Source: Myxosarcina sp. GA_180221_E-2-1-MAG-40_15 (GTDB taxonomy: Bacteria; Cyanobacteriota; Cyanobacteriia; Cyanobacteriales; Xenococcaceae). From it: a DNA stretch of 32,912 bases. The notes below the pieces were generated by a model that worked only from the letters and a program-made list of their open reading frames with translations, was not told the origin of the DNA and made no database searches. This document shows, one piece after another, positions 15,627-22,436 of this stretch. Position numbers and translations under genes: made by a program. Location: assembly GCA_020692205.1 (NCBI GenBank), contig JAIMKV010000005.1, positions 1 through 32,912 of the forward strand, read 5' to 3'. Position 1 is the first letter of the stretch, and each line of letters starts with the position of its first letter.

Positions 15627-18107
15627 CTAACTTTTATTTGGCTTAGGAGTTAAATCTAAAGCTCCTTGAGGATAAACAATACGCTTGTGATTAAACTGTT
15701 CCCAAACACGGACAAAAACTTCAGCAACAATTGGTAGCTCATCATAACTCAATCCGCTATCAATTAGCTGGCTATCTTGCCAACGAGACTTAAAAATCTT
15801 TTTTACTGTAGCTAAAGCTTGTTTTGGAGTCGCATCCCGCAGCGATCGCAACGCTGCCTCGCAGCCATCTGCTAGCATCATGATTCCTGCTTCTCTGGAT
15901 TGAGGAACAGGCCCAACATAGCGAAAGTCTGATTCTACTAACGTTGTTCCTGCCACCTCAGCTTGTTGTTTTGCCTGATGATAAAAATAGGCGATTAATA
16001 AAGTTCCTTGATGTTCGGGAATAAAATCACGAATTGCTTTTGGCAAACCATATTTACGAGCCATAATCAATCCTTCGCTGACGTGCTGTTTAATTATTGC
16101 CGCACTAAGCCAAGGATCGCCAATTTCGTCGTGTTTATTTGGTCCACCCATTTGGTTTTCAATAAACCCAAGAGGATCGTGCATTTTGCCAATATCATGA
16201 TATAGAGTTCCGGCTCTAACCAGTTCAACATTACAGTTCAATTCTCGAGCAGCAGCCTCCGCTAGGGAAGCGACAAACATTGTATGTTGAAACGTACCTG
16301 GTGCTTCGGTTGCCAGCCTTTTAAGCAGAGGCAAATTAGGATTAGATAGTTCTGCCAAACGAATCGGCGTAATCAGGTCAAAAAAGCGTTCCAAGTAAGG
16401 AGATATCCCGATCGCAATTACGATCCAAGCAACTCCAAATAAACCACAAATAATGGCATCGGGTAAAATTACTGCCCAGACAGTAGCAGGGCTGCCACTT
16501 ATAATTAAATTGGTGATCAAATAAACGGCTATTTGCGATAAGCCGACAGCAATGCCCAATCTGGCTATAGCTTCGCGTGAGCGCAATTTTCCTGCAAACA
16601 TAGCGGCAATCAATCCGCCAATCAATCCAGCCAAGAGATAAGTAGACCCTAATGTTTGATTACTAAACATCACCAGTCCAGTTACCAATGCAACCTCACA
16701 CATAGCCAAACTAGGGGTATAAAAACTACTAACCAATAATCCAATAGCTGGCAGACTAGTAGAGGGAATTTCAAAAACACCTATTAATGGTGCGCTCAAG
16801 CTCAGCAAACACAACAATAAATAGTCACGATGGCGAATCGAGGGATAAATTTTTCTTTGAATCAGCAAAAATATACCGACAATTACAGTAACGAAAACTA
16901 CCGACTGTCTTAGTCCTTGCCAGTTAATACCGCGCTGACTTAGTTGAAAACCGTCCAAGAGTACAAAATCTGCTTGAGAAATTCTTGCTCCTTCCTCGAC
17001 GATAACTTCCCCCTGTTCAACTTTGACTAAAACTGAGTTAATCGCCATAGCGGCTTTTTCTGCAATGTTACGGGTAGCATCTTTGTCTTCTTCTAAATTT
17101 GGCTTAAGAATTGCTAGTAGTAAATTACTCGACAAAAGCTTGGCTTCATCAGGCATATCTGGATCGAGCTGTGCTGTAACTGCTTTTTCTAAAAGGTTTG
17201 AGGGCATCCCCATTGGAATTCCCTGACTCAAAATTCGCTCAGCAGCCAGCAAGATTGCCTTTTTGGTTGCTTTCCATTCTTTTTCAGTCAAATCTAAAAG
17301 AATGATCGACTCTTTTTGATCTAAATACGTAATTTGTTTTCGCTCCAGCTTTTTCTCAGCTTGAGAATAGCGATAACGAGTCAAAGTAATTTGAGCGATG
17401 AGAGTATTAAATTCAGTTTCTGAAGTTCTAGCTCGATATTGTTGTAGCTCTGAAGCGGCTTTTTGCAAACCAGTATTAAAGTCTGGACTTTTCTCTATGG
17501 ACAAATTATCGCTACTATTTTGCTTGGTTAATTCTGAATCAATATTTTCTGTTACCGAAGCCAAGACTGCTTTAAATTCTACTTCAGAACACAAACGAAT
17601 ATATCTCTGGCTGGGCAAAGATAGGGTGTCTGGATCGATAAAAGGAAAAGGAGCTGTGGTTTTTCTAAGTTCGTCAATGCTTTTAATATATGAATCTAGC
17701 GTGTTTTTGATTTCCGCCGTTGATGATTCATTCTGCTGGAGAATCGGAACAATGCCTGTTTGTACTTCTTGACGTTTTTCTAAGGTAGTTTTGGTATCTT
17801 CAAATTCGGCAGTATAAGGAGCTTTGATCGTTAGAGGGGAAATTTTACCTACGGTCAACTGTGGCTGATTATAAAATCGATAGCCAACTACGCTGGTTAA
17901 AGCAATGATACCTAAAACCAACATCAGCAAACAATTTTTTAGATTGGCTTGATGATTTTTTCTTCTTAACTGCCCAAAACTAGAGTTGTCACGGAATTTT
18001 AGCGACTTTCTTTTCTGAGAGTTTTTTCCCCACCAAAAGACTCCTTGGTGTTGATACCTGTATCGCCATCCCTCAATTTTTTGGATTAGTGAATACCAGC
18101 TTTTCAT
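15627..18107 (-). CDS. PgpH-type 7TM-HD phosphohydrolase
   Basis: An 826-residue membrane protein of the 7TMR-HD family; PgpH of Listeria degrades cyclic di-AMP. Layout: basic cytoplasmic N-terminus (1-55), one membrane helix (57-77), a large extracytoplasmic domain (about 85-395) with the conserved GEVIVEEGARI block at 366-376, a cluster of membrane helices (about 400-570), then a cytoplasmic HD domain. Metal ligands are visible: H608 (FQHTM), H637/D638 (LYHDIGKM), H675 (KQHV), H699 (PEHQG) and D747 (MLADGCE). All HD residues appear intact, so activity is expected; c-di-AMP as substrate is by family inference. It lies upstream of the GTPase gene, and the ADP-ribosylglycohydrolase-like gene precedes it by 193 bp. 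Confidence 0.93.
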   Translation of the reverse strand: MKSWYSLIQKIEGWRYRYQHQGVFWWGKNSQKRKSLKFRDNSSFGQLRRKNHQANLKNCLLMLVLGIIALTSVVGYRFYNQPQLTVGKISPLTIKAPYTAEFEDTKTTLEKRQEVQTGIVPILQQNESSTAEIKNTLDSYIKSIDELRKTTAPFPFIDPDTLSLPSQRYIRLCSEVEFKAVLASVTENIDSELTKQNSSDNLSIEKSPDFNTGLQKAASELQQYRARTSETEFNTLIAQITLTRYRYSQAEKKLERKQITYLDQKESIILLDLTEKEWKATKKAILLAAERILSQGIPMGMPSNLLEKAVTAQLDPDMPDEAKLLSSNLLLAILKPNLEEDKDATRNIAEKAAMAINSVLVKVEQGEVIVEEGARISQADFVLLDGFQLSQRGINWQGLRQSVVFVTVIVGIFLLIQRKIYPSIRHRDYLLLCLLSLSAPLIGVFEIPSTSLPAIGLLVSSFYTPSLAMCEVALVTGLVMFSNQTLGSTYLLAGLIGGLIAAMFAGKLRSREAIARLGIAVGLSQIAVYLITNLIISGSPATVWAVILPDAIICGLFGVAWIVIAIGISPYLERFFDLITPIRLAELSNPNLPLLKRLATEAPGTFQHTMFVASLAEAAARELNCNVELVRAGTLYHDIGKMHDPLGFIENQMGGPNKHDEIGDPWLSAAIIKQHVSEGLIMARKYGLPKAIRDFIPEHQGTLLIAYFYHQAKQQAEVAGTTLVESDFRYVGPVPQSREAGIMMLADGCEAALRSLRDATPKQALATVKKIFKSRWQDSQLIDSGLSYDELPIVAEVFVRVWEQFNHKRIVYPQGALDLTPKPNKS

Positions 18108-18300
18108 TATAGGTGAGGATTTTTAGAAGCTATTGAATTGTCATGTTTAATTTTAATCAGTGAAACTTGTGATCCTGATGCCAGAATACCTATAAGCTAT
18201 TGATTAATACTTTTCTCAGCTCGATCTAATGTTAATTTAGCGTCACTTTTAGTGAGAGCAAATGCACCGTCACACGAAGTATACTTGATGCTCCGTAGAT

Positions 18301-19278
18301 TCACTCCCAAAAATATTTTTGAGAAATAATTTTTAAAGCTTGACGAGGCTGAATTATTTGGGGACAGGCGACAGCTCCAAGTTGGTAATTAAATGACTCT
18401 TGGTTGCTATTTAGCGAATATATTCCTAGCCACGACTCAAACAACTTTAGGGCTATTTGACTTTCTAAGCGGTAAATTGAGTTTTGATTAGCAATTGCTC
18501 TCCACCTCCAGGGAATTCTTGCTATACCATTATATGCTCCAGACACAGTACCTGTAAGAGCAGCTGTTAACCAGGCTATATTTGGCTCAAGGCTGGCAGC
18601 TTTTTTAATCGATAGTCTAAAATCATGAGGAGTTGTCGTAAAACAATACCAGGATAAAGCGATCGCCATTTGCCAAGCATTACCCCCTGACGATAATTCT
18701 TCTGCCAGTTGATGCAGGCTGGTTCCACTTTGGGCTGCCTGGATAACTATCTCTAACATTTGAGTTAACAAAGTTTCTTCCACCTTAACAAAATCTATGG
18801 TGCGTCTAATTATCTGCTTAACGTTTGTGTCTGGCTGAAATTTATGATTTAAAATTGTAATTAATAGACAGCTCCATATTAATATGCCTGTTCTAATTTC
18901 GGTATTTTTTGGCGAATTTGCTGACTTTAAGTTATATTCACCGATAATTTTGTCCAAGAAACTCGGATCGTTACCATAAAAGATAATTAAAGATAACAAA
19001 GAAAGTAGAATGCTACCGTGTTCGTCTGGCTTAGTTACTTGTACTTTGTTTTTCGCGATAATTTCTCTCAAGCTGGAATTTTGACCAAGATCTTTAGCTT
19101 CAAGATTTTTAGTCGGCAGGAAAATCTGGGCTATTTTCTGGCGTTCCACTAACCAATTTTGAGCTGGAAAATTAATGATTTTAGTTTGAGCGCAACCGCT
19201 TTGCTGATTGGCTAAAGCTTGTCCGATGATGCTGCCCAACCAAATTCCTTGAAATTGCTCAAAAGTACTACTGTTCAT
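18301..19278 (-). CDS. ADP-ribosylglycohydrolase-like protein, metal site apparently lost
   Basis: A 325-residue all-helical protein. FEQFQGIWLGSIIGQALANQ at the N-terminus resembles the F-x-G-x-x-x-G-x-x-x-GDALG opening of the ADP-ribosylglycohydrolase (DraG/ARH) fold, and AALTGTVSGAYNGIARIPWRWR (about 239-260) matches its C-terminal block. The Asp/Thr metal-binding signatures are absent (GQALA instead of GDALG; no TDDT-type motif; GTVSGAYNG lacks the usual GDSD context), so hydrolase activity is doubtful. Degenerate copies of this kind are known in cyanobacteria. It is the same strand as pgpH but 193 bp away, so operon membership is uncertain. Confidence 0.72.
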   Translation of the reverse strand: MNSSTFEQFQGIWLGSIIGQALANQQSGCAQTKIINFPAQNWLVERQKIAQIFLPTKNLEAKDLGQNSSLREIIAKNKVQVTKPDEHGSILLSLLSLIIFYGNDPSFLDKIIGEYNLKSANSPKNTEIRTGILIWSCLLITILNHKFQPDTNVKQIIRRTIDFVKVEETLLTQMLEIVIQAAQSGTSLHQLAEELSSGGNAWQMAIALSWYCFTTTPHDFRLSIKKAASLEPNIAWLTAALTGTVSGAYNGIARIPWRWRAIANQNSIYRLESQIALKLFESWLGIYSLNSNQESFNYQLGAVACPQIIQPRQALKIISQKYFWE

Positions 19279-19314
19279 TTGATTTAGCTGGAAAATTAAG
19301 AGCTGTAATCTTTA

Positions 19315-19445
19315 GCAATGGTTGAACCTCCCGTTACCAAAAGCGCGAGGGAGGCAGAGGTTTCCTCCTATGAGTCCAATCAATCCAACTCATTAGGGAT
19401 AAGCCCCGTCCCATCGCTCTCCCACGAGGGTCTTCTTTTGAAAGA
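19315..19445. other. Structured intergenic segment of unknown nature
   Basis: The divergent gap before the YbjQ-like gene holds several inverted repeats in about 130 bp: CCTCCC (19328-19333) with GGGAGG (19349-19354), and CCTA-TGAGT with ACTCA-TTAGG (about 19367-19397, one bulged base). A GC-rich stretch, GCCCCGTCCC, then follows. Base composition is richer in G and C than the neighbouring gaps. It could be an insertion-sequence end or structured RNA remnant; no transposase is present. Confidence 0.35.
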
Positions 19446-19499
19446 TGATAAAAATCAATATAATGTATTTAGAAACTAATCATAATTATCATAAACTTA

Positions 19500-19826
19500 A
19501 TGTTAGTTACCACAACCGATACTATTCAAAACCAAACCATTAAAACCTATCTAGGGGTTGTTACTGCCGAAGTGGTTTATGGTACTAACGTTCTACGCGA
19601 TTTTTTCGCTGGAATTAGGGATACGATCGGTGGACGCACTGGAAGCTATGAAAAAGTGTTTGAGAAAGGTCAGCAAAAAGCGATTGATGAACTGATACAG
19701 CGGGCAAGCAGGTTAAATGCAGATGCAGTTATTGGTATTGAGATAGATACGGGGACAATTAACGTTGACGACAAAGGAGTACTGCTTTTGATCACCGCTA
19801 CAGGAACAGCAGTCAAATTAGGCTAG
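19500..19826 (+). CDS. YbjQ/UPF0145 family protein
   Basis: A 108-residue protein of the YbjQ (UPF0145, heavy-metal-binding domain-like) family: MLVTTTDTIQNQTIKTYLGVVTAEVVYGTN, then GRTGSYEKVFEKGQQKAIDELIQRASRLNADAVIGIEID. Family members form pentameric soluble assemblies in structures; the physiological role is not known. The length is standard. The ATG has no strong ribosome site, and the preceding 60 bp are very AT-rich. The WecG-like gene follows 89 bp downstream on the same strand; an AGCCAA/TTGGCT inverted repeat lies in that gap (19875-19904). Confidence 0.9.
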   Translation: MLVTTTDTIQNQTIKTYLGVVTAEVVYGTNVLRDFFAGIRDTIGGRTGSYEKVFEKGQQKAIDELIQRASRLNADAVIGIEIDTGTINVDDKGVLLLITATGTAVKLG

Positions 19827-19915
19827 CAATGATGCGATCGCCTGTGTGTATTACTTGTTTGTTAACAATTAATAAGCCAAAATCTAAACTAGTCTTTATT
19901 GGCTGAGCAAAATTT

Positions 19916-20656
19916 ATGTTGTCTAGAGATAGTAATTTGCCCGCTCCCCCTACCTTTCCGATTCTCAACCTTCAGGTTCATCTGCTTGATAATTATACAG
20001 ATTGGCTGATCGCCAGACTGGATCGAAGAATTGGTACTCATGTTGTTACTTTAAATGCCGAAATGACGATGATGGCAGAAGAAGATGCAGCCTTGAGTCA
20101 AGCCATCAAAGCAGCAGATTTAGTGATTCCTGATGGTGCTGGTATTGTAATTTATCTGCGTCTGCGTGGTCGTCAACAACAACGCTGCCCTGGCATTGAG
20201 TTGGCTGAATCATTAATCGAACAGTTGGGAACATCGGCTGAACCCAATTCTGTATGTTTTTTTGGCGGTACTCCTAAAACTGCTGAACAAGCGGCTCAAA
20301 CGTGGCAACACAAATTTCCACACCTCTCGATTTTAACTCAGGATGGTTATGTTGCTGGAGAGGCAGAAACAAGCTGGAAACAGACTTTACAAGCACAACA
20401 GCCTCAAGTAATTTTGGTTGGCATCGGAGTACCCCGACAAGAACTATGGATTAGAGACAATCGCGCTTTATGTCCTAATTCAGTCTGGATTGGCGTTGGT
20501 GGTAGCTTGGATATTTGGGCAGGAAACAAAGCTCGTGCGCCAGAGTGGTTGAGAAACAACAATTTAGAGTGGTCTTATCGTCTTTATCAAGAACCTTGGC
20601 GTTGGCGCAGGATGTTATCTTTGCCCAAGTTTTTCTGGCGTTCTTTGTCAAATTGA
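19916..20656 (+). CDS. WecG/TagA/CpsF family glycosyltransferase
   Basis: A 246-residue GT26-family glycosyltransferase. Hallmarks are THVVTLNAEM (about 41-50), a DLVIPDGAGIV block with the catalytic-site Asp (about 68-78), CFFGGTPKTAEQAA, ILVGIGVPRQELWI and WIGVGGSLDIWAG near the C-terminal third, ending RLYQEPWRWRRM. WecG and TagA transfer N-acetylmannosamine-type sugars to lipid-linked acceptors during cell-surface glycan synthesis. No other polysaccharide gene lies beside it, so its pathway is unclear. Peripheral membrane association is expected from the family. Confidence 0.93.
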   Translation: MLSRDSNLPAPPTFPILNLQVHLLDNYTDWLIARLDRRIGTHVVTLNAEMTMMAEEDAALSQAIKAADLVIPDGAGIVIYLRLRGRQQQRCPGIELAESLIEQLGTSAEPNSVCFFGGTPKTAEQAAQTWQHKFPHLSILTQDGYVAGEAETSWKQTLQAQQPQVILVGIGVPRQELWIRDNRALCPNSVWIGVGGSLDIWAGNKARAPEWLRNNNLEWSYRLYQEPWRWRRMLSLPKFFWRSLSN

Positions 20657-20659
20657 ATT

Positions 20660-20896
20660 TTAATTAATAATTGGTCGATTAGCGATCGCTTGTTTGCGTT
20701 GCTGACTTAACCAATTTTTAAATAGTTGCTTAGTAATAGCTTGGCACAAAGACCGATCTAAAGTAGGCTGAATAATTTCTTCGACATCAACTAAGTGAGT
20801 CTTTTTCTCAATCGCGATCGGCTTTAAAAAATGATATCTTTCTAACCAATTCCGAGTAATTCGCTTTTGTCGCTCTGCCGCAAACGTTGACTTGGC
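20660..20896 (-). pseudogene. C-terminal remnant, possibly of a peptidyl-prolyl isomerase
   Basis: An open minus-strand frame of 78 codons with no start codon, bounded upstream by an in-frame TGA (20897-20899). The translation includes LKPIAIEKKTHLVDVEEIIQ and ends QLFKNWLSQQRKQ...PIIN. Codon pattern and the VEEIIQPxL/LFxxWL spacing recall the C-terminal ends of cyanobacterial parvulin-type isomerases, but that is recollection, not a match I can prove. It lacks the N-terminal two thirds. Confidence 0.55.
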
Positions 20897-21035
20897 TCAA
20901 CATCGGTGTCAAATGATTGCCCAAGCCTTACTTACTGCTTGGCAACAGGGCAAAGCTTTACCTGCTGATCGACTAGAATGTATTCGCGATCGCTTTGTAC
21001 AAGCTAATATTAGTTTAGAATGCACCTTACCTTAA
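20853..21035 (+). pseudogene. C-terminal remnant of an unidentified gene
   Basis: A plus-strand open stretch whose convincing part runs from about 20880 to the TAA at 21033-21035 (51 codons), reading ANVDLAQHRC, then LTAWQQGKALPADRLECIRD, and ending SLECTLP. It has the amphipathic helical character and HIP1 content of normal coding DNA here but no upstream coding sequence. It meets the minus-strand remnant head-to-head near 20880, so both have lost their 5' parts. The family is not established. Confidence 0.45.
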
Positions 21036-21417
21036 TCTTAACTCTTCAGATATTTATCGTTATTTGCAATAGATCAATCTAATTGTACTGGGGTCATTGA
21101 TAATTTCCTCTAACAATAATAATATTTTCAACAATACAATCTTCAACCAAACTGAGCTTACTGTAATCAAATCTCAATAATCGTTTATTTTGAATTAGCA
21201 TTAATCAATCTGGAGCAATTTTAGTTATAAAAAAGCTGAGATGCCAGTAAAAAATAGAGGATCTCAGCTATATTCAATTATTTGAGGAACTTATCTGATG
21301 TAGGCAATTTTTCTTGGCTACGAAAGCTATTGCTTAAATGAACAATCATCCATCTAATCTTGATTTCATCCGAGATTTGAGCTAGTTTGGGCGTAATTTT
21401 AGCATAATCATCCTAGT
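21036..21417. other. AT-rich gap with the DUF928 terminator
   Basis: No convincing coding sequence. The 382 bp follow the gene remnants and contain the minus-strand hairpin listed separately. The rest is AT-rich without recognised repeats, consistent with decayed DNA. Confidence 0.5.
21229..21269 (-). terminator. Rho-independent-type terminator downstream of the DUF928 gene
   Basis: On the minus strand a perfect 9-bp stem (AGCTGAGAT with ATCTCAGCT; plus-strand 21234-21242 and 21261-21269) is followed at once by six T. The 18-nt loop is long, but stem and T-run order fit termination of the gene ending at 21418. Confidence 0.65.
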
Positions 21418-22197
21418 CTAAAAATAACCAGCGGGGGCTTCAATTAATTCCGTTTCAATAAAAGGTTTGAATGCTAATTCTTCTAATCCAACTGATTTAA
21501 GCATTTCTGACCATTTTTGTCTGATCATTGGCTGTTGAGCAATGGAGTCATGATTTTCTGCTAATACAGATAAAGCGTTGTACCAAAAACCTTGTTCACT
21601 ATAGACTTCTGCTTGCTCTACAGAACTAGCAGTATGCAACTGCTCTTTGGTGGCAGTATCGATCGTTTCTTGACGCATCCAACCCTCAACAACAATGTCA
21701 CGAGAACGCTGTTGACTGTCACAGATCATTGATAGGTACCAATGATAATTTTGCTCAGTTGCTAATAAATTTGAGTGAACATCAGCGGGAATTTCTACGC
21801 TGATGATGCCATTGCCTTCAGTAGAAAGGAAAGCTTCATATATCAGCTGATCTTGTTCGTTGCGAAGTACAAATTCTAATGTTCTTTGATGATTAACCTT
21901 AGGCACATAAAAAAACAATTTAGGAGCAGTAGAAGCATTTATTCCTACAGTTTTTTCGGGAATTAAAGCCATTAAATTTTGATTTTCAGCATCAGTAACA
22001 CAATCATCTCGGCTACCTCTACTACCTCCATCTCGGCGATGAGTTGGTAAACCGAAATCTGAATTACTGGCTTTTACCTGACCTTTTTTCTCCTCTGCTG
22101 TAGCTGGGATAGCAGAAACAAATAAAACCACATTTAGAACTATTAATAAGCTAACAAGAGTATTAAATCTATTTGATAGATACTTTATGTTCCACAT
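21418..22197 (-). CDS. DUF928 domain secreted protein
   Basis: A 259-residue protein when started at the ATG at 22197. A signal peptide (hydrophobic LVSLLIVLNVVLFVSA, then IPATAEE cleavage region) follows a short basic N-terminus; the frame is open 26 codons further up, but that would bury the signal. The mature part has the DUF928 pattern: LMALIPEKTVGINASTAPKLFFYVP, FVLRNEQDQLIYE, ISVEIPA, LATEQNYHWYLSMICD, IVVEGWMRQ and FWYNALSVLAE. DUF928 is a cyanobacterial family, frequently found beside CHASE2 and CHAT-domain genes. The role is unknown; it is presumably periplasmic or outer-membrane associated. It is divergent from the CHASE2 gene (239 bp) with a terminator downstream. Confidence 0.87.
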   Translation of the reverse strand: MWNIKYLSNRFNTLVSLLIVLNVVLFVSAIPATAEEKKGQVKASNSDFGLPTHRRDGGSRGSRDDCVTDAENQNLMALIPEKTVGINASTAPKLFFYVPKVNHQRTLEFVLRNEQDQLIYEAFLSTEGNGIISVEIPADVHSNLLATEQNYHWYLSMICDSQQRSRDIVVEGWMRQETIDTATKEQLHTASSVEQAEVYSEQGFWYNALSVLAENHDSIAQQPMIRQKWSEMLKSVGLEELAFKPFIETELIEAPAGYF

Positions 22198-22436
22198 TAT
22201 TTTATATTTATTTGCTGATAAATTTCCATGAAATATCTTTATCATTTTAACTATTAAACATAATATATGCCACATCTATTGATTTCAACTATACTTGATT
22301 AAAATCTTATGTTTAGATTAATTTTATTTAGTTGTAATTACTGAATTTTGCGGTCTATTCTAATAGTACTTTAGAAAATTTACTGAAATCAAACATATTT
22401 ATCTTATTTATTTAATCAAACTAATAAAAGTATTTA
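22198..22436. promoter_or_regulatory. Divergent promoter region between DUF928 and CHASE2 genes
   Basis: A very AT-rich 239 bp gap that must contain the promoters of both divergent genes if the two units are co-regulated. No operator motif stands out. Confidence 0.4.

Noticed and set aside
17398-17772. 124-codon plus-strand frame within the PgpH gene
   Set aside because: Antisense shadow inside a conserved extracytoplasmic domain.
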